From assembly GCF_012641475.1 (NCBI RefSeq), contig NZ_JABAIL010000004.1:310001-374000 (forward strand): DNA of 64,000 bases, read 5' to 3'. Of this stretch, positions 1-8,558 are shown piece by piece. The notes below the pieces were generated by a model. That model saw nothing but the letters and a program-made list of their open reading frames with translations. It was not told the DNA's origin and did not search any database. The DNA comes from Flammeovirga agarivorans. Its GTDB lineage: Bacteria > Bacteroidota > Bacteroidia > Cytophagales > Flammeovirgaceae. The translations under genes and the position numbers were made by a program. Numbering within the stretch: the first letter of the stretch is position 1; each line of letters begins with the position of its first letter.

Positions 1-2
1 TG

Positions 3-521
3 ACGAAGAAGTTGGGGCTGAAGACGTATACAGTAAGCACTGGTAAATTCTCTAATTATCAATCTTTATTAGATGATTTCTCTAAAGAAGATAGAGCTAT
101 TATTCAACAAAATGTGAATGAGGGGTATGAAGTATTTACTTCAAAAGCTGCTGAAGGTCGTAATATGAGTCTTGATGCCTTATTAAAGGTTGCTCAGGGT
201 AGAGTATGGACAGGTTCTCAAGCCTATGAGGTAAAACTTGTTGATGAACTTGGTGGTTATCAAAAAGCGATTGAAGTAGCAGCTGAATTGGCAGGCTTAG
301 AAGAAGATAATTATAAAATCAAATACTTACCAGGTGAGAAAGATATGTTACAAGAGTTACTAAGCAGTCTTGAAACTGGTTCTGAAGCTAAGATTAAAGA
401 AATGGTTTTAGGAGAATATTCTTCATATGTTGATGGGACAATGTCATGGTTGGAATCTTTAAAAGGAGTTCAAGCGAGACAACCATATTACGAAGTAATT
501 GAAGGTTTTGAAATGCCTTAA
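3..521 (+). CDS. sppA: Signal peptide peptidase SppA, C-terminal part (5' end outside window)
   Basis: The reading frame is open from the left edge of the window, so only the last 172 residues are visible. SppA is a membrane-anchored serine protease that degrades cleaved signal peptides. The visible part begins just after the region that normally holds the catalytic Ser, with T-K-K-L-G-L-K and then TVSTGKFSNYQSLLDDFS. It continues with the family segment GRVWTGSQAYEVKLVDELGG, which is typical of the C-terminal peptidase S49 domain. The catalytic Lys/Ser lie outside the window and cannot be checked. A TTG at 12 could be mistaken for a start, but homologous sequence continues upstream of it. 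A strong hairpin terminator follows directly. The family assignment is confident; the exact subtype is not resolved. Confidence 0.88.
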   Translation, partial: TKKLGLKTYTVSTGKFSNYQSLLDDFSKEDRAIIQQNVNEGYEVFTSKAAEGRNMSLDALLKVAQGRVWTGSQAYEVKLVDELGGYQKAIEVAAELAGLEEDNYKIKYLPGEKDMLQELLSSLETGSEAKIKEMVLGEYSSYVDGTMSWLESLKGVQARQPYYEVIEGFEMP

Positions 522-540
522 TCATAAATTTATTTCAATA

Positions 541-579
541 AAAAAACGCTCATAACATTGAAGTTGTGAGCGTTTTTTT
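541..579. terminator. Bidirectional rho-independent terminator
   Basis: An inverted repeat (CGCTCATAAC / GTTGTGAGCG, one G-T wobble) is flanked by an A-run and a T-run. It lies between the convergent sppA and the 581-1216 gene and can serve both. Confidence 0.85.
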
Positions 580-580
580 G

Positions 581-1216
581 TTATAAAATATATAAGTTGA
601 GTTCAATAAATTGATGAATTTCTTCAATCGTAAAAATTTTATATAATTTTTCTGTTGTAATCATTCTAGGCCCTCGATTGTGAATAGAGTCTGAAAGTTT
701 TTGTTGTGTAAGTTGATCTAAATAACTTTCGGCTTTTTCCCAATTGGAAGAATAATTTAAATCTGAGATGAAATCGTTTTCACTATTTTCAGAAAGCAAG
801 AATGCTTCATCAGAATCAAAAGGGTAATGGTTGTCTAATAGTTGCTTATAAATTCTATTTACCTCAATAATGGAATCTTGATGCGTACTTAAATGAAGCA
901 TCATTGCTTTTAACCAGAGCATTGAGGTGAAATCTTTATTATCAGAAACGATATATATATTATACCAATACTTGTTCAGCTGAGTAGCGAAGATCTCCAT
1001 AAACACACCCACTATCCAAGTCTTATTCTCTCTATGTTTCTTGTAACCTTTTCTATTTAAGTCATTTAGACTGTTTTGTAAGGCGGTTAATATCTCGTCT
1101 TTTAAATCGTTTTGAAATACCTCATGCTTAGGGAAATAGAAGGCTGCATTCTCTTTCCAAATCTTAAATATTTTTTCTGCTTTTTTGGGGAGCTCCTGTA
1201 GAGGACTGATATCCAT
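581..1216 (-). CDS. Hypothetical protein, 211 aa
   Basis: I do not recognise this protein. It has no signal peptide and no membrane segment, is rich in charged and aromatic residues, and looks like a soluble, mostly helical cytoplasmic protein. It reads MDISPLQELPKKAEKIFKIW at the N-terminus and ends hydrophobic (ELNLYIL). It is transcribed alone: convergent with sppA through a shared terminator and divergent from the TPR gene at 1429. A TACTTTTG element on the minus strand (1244-1251) sits 28 bases before the start and fits the Bacteroidota -7 box. Codon use resembles the neighbours, so recent transfer is not suggested. It is probably a real gene because of its length, promoter-like element and terminator. 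Confidence 0.65.
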   Translation of the reverse strand: MDISPLQELPKKAEKIFKIWKENAAFYFPKHEVFQNDLKDEILTALQNSLNDLNRKGYKKHRENKTWIVGVFMEIFATQLNKYWYNIYIVSDNKDFTSMLWLKAMMLHLSTHQDSIIEVNRIYKQLLDNHYPFDSDEAFLLSENSENDFISDLNYSSNWEKAESYLDQLTQQKLSDSIHNRGPRMITTEKLYKIFTIEEIHQFIELNLYIL

Positions 1217-1243
1217 TATTGTATTTTTTTGATTTTATGTTGA

Positions 1244-1251
1244 CAAAAGTA
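1244..1251 (-). promoter_or_regulatory. Candidate -7 promoter element (TACTTTTG)
   Basis: Exact match to TAnnTTTG on the minus strand, 28 bases upstream of the 581-1216 gene. No convincing -33 TTG is seen at the expected distance, so support is partial. Confidence 0.3.
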
Positions 1252-1428
1252 AATCTAAATGAATTAATTATTGGTGATAAAATGTTACAGAAGAGAATTC
1301 TTTTTAAAAATTTCACTTTTCTAAGAATATCCTTAAACGAAAAGGCAAGTTTCTTGTTATATGTTTAAATAGAGTACTACAATACTTATATTGGAATAAG
1401 AACTTTATGATCCAATTACTACCTTCCT

Positions 1429-2334
1429 ATGAAACCTACGCCACATACAGATCATCTATCTAGATTCATCGAGAAAATATACGAAATAAAAGAAAGTCAC
1501 AATAATGTTGTTACTCAAGCTGACCTAAAAAAGACAGCCTTAGAAATGGGACTGTCTGATTTAGAGTGGGTGAGAATGCAAGATTTATTTTCAGCACACC
1601 TTGCTCGTGCAATAGGTTATCATAAATATAAAAATTGGGATGATGCTATATTCGAAATAGATCAGGCGTTAACAATCAATCCGTTTGATGCGAAGGCACT
1701 TTTTCTTTTATCCTCAAGTTATGCCAACAAGTACTATGAAGATGAAAAGAAATCAGATAGAGATACAGCTATATTATATGCGAACAAGTGTTTAGAGGTA
1801 AACCCATTGGACGATAAAGCTCTTCAGTTATTAAGTTCTTTAAAGAAGGAAGCAAGACAAAGAAAGATCATAGAGAGGGAATCGTTAAAGACGCTTATTG
1901 TTGCATGTTCATTTGGGGCCATAATTTTTTCTGCATTAGCTTATCTTTCATTATCAGATATGGTGGTGACAACAATACCATATTCTACGGAGGTGGTGAA
2001 GAATACTCAAAATGAAATTAAACCTGATGTCCGCTATTATTCTGATCGTAATCATGATGAGAGCTTTTTTCAGCTAACTGATAATGTAATCAAGATCTTT
2101 GAACAGAAATCGGCATTGGTTTTACAAGGACAGATAAAGGAAGAAGTACAAGATAATAACGGAGTATTTGTAAAGTGGAAAGATGTAGAAGGTAATATTA
2201 TTCATGCAGAGCATTTTACTTTACAGTACTTAGAAGATATAAAAGATCCTCAAAGTGATCATTTTAAATTGATAAGATTTCTTGAGTCTGAAAAAGCTAT
2301 TGCTATAGCTAAAGTGGACATAGTTTTGGACTAG
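1429..2334 (+). CDS. TPR-containing protein with one transmembrane segment, 301 aa
   Basis: Residues 55-140 contain TPR-like helices (HKYKNWDDAIFEIDQALTIN and a second copy ending in CLEVNPLDDKALQLL). A basic stretch (KKEARQRK, about 139-146) is followed by one hydrophobic segment at about 155-175. About 125 residues lie beyond it, probably in the periplasm. This suggests a cytoplasmic TPR scaffold anchored in the inner membrane with an unknown periplasmic domain, reminiscent of an anti-sigma or sensor layout, but no known domain is recognised in the C-terminal part. It stands alone, followed by a hairpin terminator at 2370-2410. The function is unknown. Confidence 0.7.
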   Translation: MKPTPHTDHLSRFIEKIYEIKESHNNVVTQADLKKTALEMGLSDLEWVRMQDLFSAHLARAIGYHKYKNWDDAIFEIDQALTINPFDAKALFLLSSSYANKYYEDEKKSDRDTAILYANKCLEVNPLDDKALQLLSSLKKEARQRKIIERESLKTLIVACSFGAIIFSALAYLSLSDMVVTTIPYSTEVVKNTQNEIKPDVRYYSDRNHDESFFQLTDNVIKIFEQKSALVLQGQIKEEVQDNNGVFVKWKDVEGNIIHAEHFTLQYLEDIKDPQSDHFKLIRFLESEKAIAIAKVDIVLD

Positions 2335-2369
2335 AGTTTGATTTTGGCGTTAATCAGATTAAAGGAATT

Positions 2370-2410
2370 AAAAATGCATTCATTTAAGTAAAAAATGGAT
2401 GCATTTTTTT
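2370..2410 (+). terminator. Rho-independent terminator
   Basis: AAATGCATTCATT pairs with AATGGATGCATTT and is followed by a T-run. It closes the TPR/TM gene before purL. Confidence 0.75.
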
Positions 2411-2494
2411 ATACATAATATCTTAGTTAGTGACATTAACTTAATTTTTAACGTAGTTTTTTACAATAATATGTAGAAATAGTAAAATTAACCT

Positions 2495-2502
2495 TACTTT
2501 TG
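2495..2502 (+). promoter_or_regulatory. Candidate -7 element upstream of purL (TACTTTTG)
   Basis: Exact TAnnTTTG match 36 bases before the purL start. The -33 position lacks a clean TTG, so this is a partial promoter match. Confidence 0.35.
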
Positions 2503-2538
2503 GGGGCATAATCAAGCTGTTGAAATCAATTACGCAAA

Positions 2539-5500
2539 ATGGTACTCTTTTTTCGAGGCAATACAGACAACGTATTTGCAGTTCACGCCAGTCAGGCGCT
2601 TTCACAAGAAAATGTTAATAAACTTTCTTGGTTATTCGGCAATGCACAACAAATAGATCAAACTTCTATTGAAGGATGGTTTATTGGTCCACGTAAGGAA
2701 ATGTTGACTCCTTGGAGTACAAACGCCGTGGAAATTACTCAGAACATGGGCATTGAAGGTTTAATTCGTATTGAAGAATTCCTTCAAGTTGAATCTGAGA
2801 AATCTGCTGATTTCGACCCAATGTTACAAGCTTTGTACGAAGGTCTTGATAGTTCTATCTACACTATCGATGTAGAACCAGAACCAATCCAACATATCGA
2901 AGATATCTCTGCTTACAACCAAGCAGAAGGATTGGCACTTAGTGATGATGAAGTAAGTTACTTAAACGAGGTAAGTGAGAAACTAAATCGTAAGTTGACT
3001 GATTCTGAGGTTTATGGTTTTGCTCAAGTCAACTCAGAGCACTGTCGTCACAAAATCTTTAATGGAATATTTGAAATTGATGGAGAAGAAAAACCTACTT
3101 CATTATTCAAATTGATCAAAAGGACTTCTAAAGAAGCTCCAGATAATTTGGTATCAGCATATTCAGATAATGTTGCCTTTATTAAAGGACCTGTATCTGA
3201 ACAATTTGCTCCTGTTACTCAGGATAAACCAGATTTCTTTGAAACAAAAGATTTTGAATCAGTAATTTCATTAAAAGCGGAAACACATAACTTCCCAACT
3301 ACTGTAGAGCCATTTAATGGTGCTGCAACTGGATCAGGTGGAGAGATTCGTGACCGTGTTGCAGGTGGTAAAGGTTCAATGCCTTTAGCAGGTACTGCTG
3401 TATATATGACATCTTATTCTCGCCTAGAAGATAACAGAAACTGGGAGAAAGGGATGGAAGAAAGACCATGGTTGTACCAAACACCTATGGAAATTCTTAT
3501 CAAAGCATCAAATGGTGCTTCAGACTTTGGCAACAAATTCGGTATGCCATTAATCTGTGGTTCAGTATTGACTTTCGAACATGAGGAAGACAATAAGAAG
3601 CATGGTTTTGATAAAGTAATAATGATGGCAGGGGGTATTGGTTATGCGAAAAAGCGTGATGCCTTAAAAGATACTCCAGAGAAAGGTGATAAAGTTGTTG
3701 TTATGGGTGGTGATAACTACCGTATCGGTATGGGCGGTGGCGCCGTATCATCTGTAGCAACTGGTGAATTTTCTAACTCAATTGAGTTGAACGCTATCCA
3801 ACGTTCTAACCCTGAAATGCAGAAGCGTGTTTACAATGCGGTTCGAGCGATGTCAGAAGGTGAAGAGAATCCAATCGTCTTAATTCACGATCATGGTGCA
3901 GGTGGACACTTAAACTGTTTATCAGAATTAGTGGAAGAAACAGGTGCACAAATTGATTTAGAAAAATTACCTGTAGGTGACCCTACATTATCTGCGAAAG
4001 AAATCGTTGGTAACGAGTCTCAAGAAAGAATGGGCTTAGTAATCAACGAAAAACATATTGATACTTTAAAGAAAATTGCTGAACGTGAGCGTTCTCCATT
4101 ATACGTTGTAGGAGAAACAACAGGTGACATGCAGTTTACTTTTAAAGATACAAAAACAGGTGAGGCTCCAATCGATATGCCTTTGGACTATATGTTTGGA
4201 AAAGCGCCTAAAACAATTATGCGTGATACCACTGTTGCTCCTAACTTCTCTGAAGTACAAGTTGAGGCAACAAAAGTTCATGAATATTTGAATGATGTTT
4301 TACAACTTGAAGCAGTTGCATCAAAGGATTGGTTAACAAACAAAGTAGACCGTTCTGTAACTGGTAGAGTAGCAAAACAACAAACAGCTGGTGAATTACA
4401 GTTACCATTGAACAACGTTTCAGTGATGGCTTGTGATTACAGAGGTAAATCAGGTATCGCAACTTCTATTGGACATGCTCCTGTAACTGCAATGATTGAT
4501 CCTGCTGCAGGTTCAGTGAACGCAATTGCTGAATCATTAACTAACATGGTTTGGGCTCCATTAGAAGGAGGTTTAACATCAGTATCGCTTTCTGCTAACT
4601 GGATGTGGCCTTGTAAAAATGAAGGTGAAGACGCTCGTTTATACAAAGCGGTAGAAGCTTGTTCTGATTTTGCTGTTGCTTTAGGAGTAAATATCCCTAC
4701 GGGTAAAGATTCATTATCAATGACTCAAAAGTATGGTGATGAAAAAGTTTATTCTCCAGGTACAGTAATTATCTCAACGGTTGGTGAGGTTTCAGATTTA
4801 AAACAAGTTGTTGAGCCAGTTGCTAAAGTAGGTAAGAAATTAGTCTACGTAGATTTAGCAAAAGATGGTTACGCTTTAGGTGGATCATCACTTGCTCAAG
4901 TTTTAAATAAAGTAGGTAAGAGAGTATCTTCAGTTCAAAACCCTGAATACTTTGCAAAAGGTTTCGGTGCAATCCAATCTTTAATTAAAGAAGGTAAGAT
5001 TGTTTCCGGACATGATGTTTCAGCTGGTGGTCTAATCACTGCTTTATTAGAGATGACATTCCCTTCTCAGAATGTTGCTTATAATGTTGATATTTCTTCA
5101 GTCTCTGAAGAGAGCTTAACTAACATTCTATTCTCAGAAACTCCTTCTGTGATCTTCCAAGTTGAAGACGAAGCTGCATTATCTGAATTAGAAGGTAGCG
5201 GAGTTAATTTCACAGTTATCGGTGAAGCTGTAGAAGGTGAAAGCACTACTGTTAAATATCAAGATGCTGAATTGTCTTTCAATACTGCAGAGTTAAGAGA
5301 TGTTTGGATGAAAACATCACACTTATTGGATAGACAACAATCTGGTAAAACATGTGCTGATGAGCGTTTTGCTTCATATAAAATTTCTCCTTTACATTAC
5401 ACTTACCCAGAGAACTTCACTGGTAAGCTTTCTGATTACGGTATTGATGCTGATAGAAAAGATAGAACAGGAATCAAGGCTGCTATCATCAGAGAGAAAG

Positions 5501-6219
5501 GTGTAAATGGCGATAGAGAAATGGCTTACTCAATGCACTTAGCAGGTTTCGATGTAAAAGATGTACATATGACAGATTTAATCTCAGGAAGAGAAGATCT
5601 ATCTGATGTGAACTTCATCGTATTTGTTGGTGGATTCTCAAACTCTGATGTATTAGGTTCAGCTAAGGGTTGGGCTGGTGCATTCTTGTACAATGAGAAA
5701 GCGAAGCAAGCACTTGATAACTTCTACGCAAGAGAAGATACATTGTCATTAGGTGTATGTAATGGATGTCAGTTGATGATCGAATTAGGTCTAGTAACCA
5801 AAGGTCATGATAAGGCTCCGAAGATGTTACATAATGAATCTCATAAGTTTGAGTCAGGTTTTGTGAACATGACTATTCCTGAGAATAACTCTGTAATGTT
5901 ACAGTCTTTAGCCAATACTCGTTTAGGTGTATGGATTGCTCACGGTGAAGGTAAATTTGACTTACCTTATGCTGAGGACCAATACAACATTGTAGGTAAG
6001 TATGGTTATGAGACGTATCCTGCTAATCCGAATGGATCTTCGTTCAATACTGCAGCATTGGCTTCAGAAGATGGACGTCATTTAGTAATGATGCCTCACT
6101 TAGAAAGAGCGATCTTCCCTTGGAACTGGGCTCACTACCCAGAAAGAAACGACGAAGTTTCACCTTGGATAGAGGCATTTGTTAATGCTAAAAATTGGGT
6201 AGCAGAAAATAAGAAATAA
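2539..6219 (+). CDS. purL: Phosphoribosylformylglycinamidine synthase (large, glutaminase-fused form)
   Basis: Fourth step of de novo purine synthesis: FGAR + glutamine + ATP to FGAM. The 1226 residues match the single-chain PurL type. The order is an N-terminal PurS-like domain, a linker, two AIRS-like ATP-binding halves and a C-terminal class I glutaminase. Visible signatures are VNSEHCRHK, KAETHNFPT and GSGGEIRDR in the first AIRS half, and a second half with PTGKDSLSM. The glutaminase has the nucleophile in GVCNGCQLM (Cys1074) and the His1187/Glu1189 pair in PHLER. All catalytic residues are intact. The gene stands alone with its own terminator and no riboswitch. The start was chosen because the N-terminus MVLFFRGNTDNVFAV fits the family. 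Confidence 0.97.
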   Translation: MVLFFRGNTDNVFAVHASQALSQENVNKLSWLFGNAQQIDQTSIEGWFIGPRKEMLTPWSTNAVEITQNMGIEGLIRIEEFLQVESEKSADFDPMLQALYEGLDSSIYTIDVEPEPIQHIEDISAYNQAEGLALSDDEVSYLNEVSEKLNRKLTDSEVYGFAQVNSEHCRHKIFNGIFEIDGEEKPTSLFKLIKRTSKEAPDNLVSAYSDNVAFIKGPVSEQFAPVTQDKPDFFETKDFESVISLKAETHNFPTTVEPFNGAATGSGGEIRDRVAGGKGSMPLAGTAVYMTSYSRLEDNRNWEKGMEERPWLYQTPMEILIKASNGASDFGNKFGMPLICGSVLTFEHEEDNKKHGFDKVIMMAGGIGYAKKRDALKDTPEKGDKVVVMGGDNYRIGMGGGAVSSVATGEFSNSIELNAIQRSNPEMQKRVYNAVRAMSEGEENPIVLIHDHGAGGHLNCLSELVEETGAQIDLEKLPVGDPTLSAKEIVGNESQERMGLVINEKHIDTLKKIAERERSPLYVVGETTGDMQFTFKDTKTGEAPIDMPLDYMFGKAPKTIMRDTTVAPNFSEVQVEATKVHEYLNDVLQLEAVASKDWLTNKVDRSVTGRVAKQQTAGELQLPLNNVSVMACDYRGKSGIATSIGHAPVTAMIDPAAGSVNAIAESLTNMVWAPLEGGLTSVSLSANWMWPCKNEGEDARLYKAVEACSDFAVALGVNIPTGKDSLSMTQKYGDEKVYSPGTVIISTVGEVSDLKQVVEPVAKVGKKLVYVDLAKDGYALGGSSLAQVLNKVGKRVSSVQNPEYFAKGFGAIQSLIKEGKIVSGHDVSAGGLITALLEMTFPSQNVAYNVDISSVSEESLTNILFSETPSVIFQVEDEAALSELEGSGVNFTVIGEAVEGESTTVKYQDAELSFNTAELRDVWMKTSHLLDRQQSGKTCADERFASYKISPLHYTYPENFTGKLSDYGIDADRKDRTGIKAAIIREKGVNGDREMAYSMHLAGFDVKDVHMTDLISGREDLSDVNFIVFVGGFSNSDVLGSAKGWAGAFLYNEKAKQALDNFYAREDTLSLGVCNGCQLMIELGLVTKGHDKAPKMLHNESHKFESGFVNMTIPENNSVMLQSLANTRLGVWIAHGEGKFDLPYAEDQYNIVGKYGYETYPANPNGSSFNTAALASEDGRHLVMMPHLERAIFPWNWAHYPERNDEVSPWIEAFVNAKNWVAENKK

Positions 6220-6240
6220 TAATTTTCTAATTATCTATAT

Positions 6241-6275
6241 AAAATCTCCTTGAGAAATCAGGGAGATTTTTTTTA
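6241..6275 (+). terminator. Rho-independent terminator after purL
   Basis: AAAATCTCC / GGGAGATTTT stem with a T-run. Confidence 0.8.
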
Positions 6276-6354
6276 TATCATTAATTTGATAATGTAGTTT
6301 CTTGAAAAAAGAAATATAACCCAATTAAAAATTAGTATTATAACTATTTCATTT

Positions 6355-6882
6355 ATGAGAAAATTCTTAGCTACACTACTATTCTCTTTCTTTTTTATCT
6401 TAGATGGATATTCATATTCCTGGGATAAACTCGAAGACCCGAAAGATAAATCTTATCTTTTCAGTGAAAACTCCTCAGTTTTACAAAATGGTAAAACAGT
6501 ATCAGCAAGTAAAGGGCGTGGACAAAAATTCGAGATTGGTATTCGTTTCTGGGATGATATAGGGATTGACTTCTGTCTTAATCTTGCTAAGAACAGAGTT
6601 CATTTTACAGGTACCTTTGGAAACAGGTTTAATCTATCTGTTTATTATGATTGGATCTTTAATATCGAAAACACTAATGGTTTGGCATTATACGTAGGTG
6701 CAGGTGGTAAGATATCATTTGGTGATCCAACCGATTTTGGTATCGGTGCAAATCTAGGTATACAGTACGCATTCGATATTCCTTTATCTATAGGGTTTGA
6801 TTGGAGACCAACATGGTGGTTAACACATGGATCTAACTTTAGTAGTGGCGATTATGCTTTTATGGCCAGGTTTAGATTCTGA
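6355..6882 (+). CDS. Exported beta-rich protein, probable small outer-membrane barrel, 175 aa
   Basis: The N-terminus MRKFLATLLFSFFFILDGYS is a typical signal peptide. The remainder alternates polar and hydrophobic residues with many Gly and aromatic positions (for example GLALYVGAGGKISFG and GIGANLGIQYAFDIPLSIGF) and ends in ARFRF. A C-terminal Phe is the usual BAM-dependent barrel signature. I infer a small outer-membrane beta-barrel or barrel-like protein of unknown function. It is monocistronic with a terminator directly after. It could instead be a secreted beta-sandwich. Confidence 0.7.
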   Translation: MRKFLATLLFSFFFILDGYSYSWDKLEDPKDKSYLFSENSSVLQNGKTVSASKGRGQKFEIGIRFWDDIGIDFCLNLAKNRVHFTGTFGNRFNLSVYYDWIFNIENTNGLALYVGAGGKISFGDPTDFGIGANLGIQYAFDIPLSIGFDWRPTWWLTHGSNFSSGDYAFMARFRF

Positions 6883-6897
6883 TAAAATATATTTATA

Positions 6898-6943
6898 AAA
6901 AAAAAAGGTTAGTGGATTAATAGAATCTGCTAACCTTTTTTAT
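6898..6943 (+). terminator. Rho-independent terminator
   Basis: GGTTAGTGGATT pairs with AATCTGCTAACC (two G-U wobbles) between an A-run and a T-run. Confidence 0.75.
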
Positions 6944-7147
6944 TTCGCTTTTTCCTCGTGCTTGAAGATTAGAAAATACCACATGAGGAATAGAATTACA
7001 ATTTCTCCCATTTACATATTTCTTTTTATCAATAAACGGATCTACACTCTTTTAGTTTAATTATAAACATTATATTTTATGATTGATCGTTTATATTAAG
7101 ATTGATTATGAATACAATTCAATAAGCAAACGCAAAAAATTAGTATT

Positions 7148-7750
7148 ATGAAAAAATTTGAAACGGTAGATGACTATATTCTACATACTGATAAATGGAA
7201 GGAAGAACTTAACATTTTAAGAGAATTACTTTTAAATACAGTATTAGAAGAAGGTGTAAAATGGGGAGCACCTATTTATATGATTAATAAAAAGAATGTG
7301 GTCGGTATAGCATCTTTTAAGAATTATGTAGGTTTGTGGTTTCATCAAGGGGCATTATTAGCGAATAAAGAGAATGTTCTCATCAATGCTCAAGAAGATA
7401 AAACTAAAGCCTTAAGACAATGGCGTTTTGAAAGTAAGGAGGAGCTTATAACCCAATTAAACTTAATTAAAGAATATGTTGATGAAGCAATTAGTAATCA
7501 ACAAAACGGTTTAGAAGTTAAGATCGATAGGACACCTAAACCTCTAATTCTACCCAATGAACTTGTAGATGCTTTTGTAAATGATAAGGAGTTGGAAACT
7601 GCATTTAAATCTCTAACCTTATCAAAAAAGAGAGAATATGGGGAATATATTAGTACTGCTAAACGCGAGGCAACTAAACTATCAAGAATAGAAAAGATAA
7701 TTCCTATGATAAAGAATGGTATTGGGCTTAATGATAAATACAAAAAATAA
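7148..7750 (+). CDS. YdeI / DUF1801-family protein, 200 aa
   Basis: The N-terminal 115 residues match the DUF1801 fold (LRELLLNTVLEEGVKWGAPI, then NVVGIASFKNYVGLWFHQGA). The C-terminal part (about 130-200) matches the OmdA / bacteriocin-protection segment (KPLILPNELVDAF, then KSLTLSKKREYGEYISTAKR), a combination seen in YdeI-like proteins. No enzymatic activity is firmly established for this family; proposed roles include stress or peptide resistance. The protein has no signal peptide and is probably cytoplasmic. The gene is isolated, with no nearby terminator of its own before the candidate RNA at about 7817. Confidence 0.78.
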   Translation: MKKFETVDDYILHTDKWKEELNILRELLLNTVLEEGVKWGAPIYMINKKNVVGIASFKNYVGLWFHQGALLANKENVLINAQEDKTKALRQWRFESKEELITQLNLIKEYVDEAISNQQNGLEVKIDRTPKPLILPNELVDAFVNDKELETAFKSLTLSKKREYGEYISTAKREATKLSRIEKIIPMIKNGIGLNDKYKK

Positions 7751-7802
7751 AATAAGTTCCACATTTAAAGTAATTTAGATTCATTCTTAAAAATATGTTA
7801 AA

Positions 7803-7989
7803 TAGATTTGCATAAATCAAAATTATAAAAGTATTCAAGATGTTATTCCAAGTTAAATATATCGCAACAAAAAGATGCATGTCTCTTCCGACAAGGAGAC
7901 AGGTTTCTGATATATGTAGGGGATGACAATTTCATTATATACAACTTTCGAAAGTCCAATACTATATATCAGTGTTGGACTTTTTTTTA
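7803..7989 (+). ncRNA. Candidate small RNA with terminal hairpin terminator
   Basis: A 385-bp gap between protein genes holds a TAGATTTG -7-type element (7803-7810) followed by structured sequence. ATATATC (7857-7863) pairs with GATATAT (7909-7915) and encloses a GTCTC / GAGAC hairpin (7881-7885 with 7896-7900). The segment ends in a strong terminator (AGTCCAATACT / AGTGTTGGACT plus eight T, 7951-7988). No ORF fits the segment and no start codon lies near the terminator, so a standalone RNA of about 170 nt is the simplest reading. No known RNA family is recognised, and a -33 box is missing. Confidence 0.4.
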
Positions 7990-8022
7990 TTCAATTAATG
8001 TTTCACTATAAATTTTAATCTG

Positions 8023-8139
8023 ATGATTAATGTAGAAAAACAAGCCATGAAAATCGGCTTTAAGCACACTTGGAGTTTATTTCTAAACCATGTGAAAGAA
8101 CAAAAAATCAAACAACAATTTTTACTTAGCACATCATGA
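8023..8139 (+). CDS. Possible 38-aa small protein overlapping the next start
   Basis: An ATG at 8023 opens a 38-codon frame whose TGA overlaps the ATG of the next gene in the arrangement ATGA (8136-8139), a classic translational-coupling overlap. The peptide has an amphipathic, basic character (MKIGFKHTWSLFLNHVKEQK in the middle). It is too short to recognise. The overlap could be coincidence. Confidence 0.35.
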   Translation: MINVEKQAMKIGFKHTWSLFLNHVKEQKIKQQFLLSTS

Positions 8140-8441
8140 AAACAAGAAGATTTTTATACATCATCGTCTTTATTGGGGTAGGGAGTTATATTATCTTAGG
8201 AGAACTTCTTAGAGACTTATTTATCTCATTTTTATATATGGGAGGTACAATTTTATTTGTTCTATTACCATTTATTCTATTTAAAGATCAAAAAAGATCT
8301 AATACAAAAAGAGCAAAGAAAAGCGAAACTATAGAAAAGATTGAAAGTCCTAAAGTAGAGACTTTAGATCACAAATTACTTCGTGAAGAAAAAGGAAAAG
8401 CAATCTATATGACTATTTACAGTGTCGAGAGCTCTCCATAA
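8136..8441 (+). CDS. Small membrane protein, 101 aa
   Basis: Two hydrophobic segments (about residues 6-24 and 30-50; FLYIIVFIGVGSYIILG and YMGGTILFVLLPFILF) are followed by a highly basic stretch and a charged C-terminal tail of about 45 residues. This predicts an inner-membrane hairpin with a cytoplasmic tail. I do not recognise the family. It may be co-translated with the 38-aa frame upstream and is followed by a terminator. Confidence 0.6.
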   Translation: MKTRRFLYIIVFIGVGSYIILGELLRDLFISFLYMGGTILFVLLPFILFKDQKRSNTKRAKKSETIEKIESPKVETLDHKLLREEKGKAIYMTIYSVESSP

Positions 8442-8455
8442 ATAAAATAATATAA

Positions 8456-8487
8456 CTGAGACAGTACTTTTGCTGTCTCTTTTTTTA
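8456..8487 (+). terminator. Rho-independent terminator
   Basis: GAGACAG (8458-8464) pairs with CTGTCTC (8473-8479), followed by eight T. Confidence 0.8.
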
Positions 8488-8494
8488 CTACAAT

Positions 8495-8537
8495 GTTTGT
8501 TTAAACAAATATTTTCACTACATTTGTTTAAACAAAT
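8495..8537 (+). promoter_or_regulatory. Pirin promoter overlapped by twin palindromic operators
   Basis: Two near-identical palindromes, TTTGTTTAAACAAA (8496-8509) and ATTTGTTTAAACAAAT (8522-8537), have centres 27 bp apart. The first contains a TTTG -33 box (8496-8499). The second overlaps the -7 box TACATTTG (8519-8526). The 19-base spacing between boxes is ideal for Bacteroidota promoters. A dimeric repressor (MarR- or TetR-like, inferred) bound here would block both core elements. No candidate regulator gene is in the window. Confidence 0.72.
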
Positions 8538-8558
8538 AAAAAAGGAGAGAAAAAAATC

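Noticed and set aside
4099-4646. Antisense ORFs inside purL
   Set aside because: They are shadows of the conserved purL frame, with no homology or start context.
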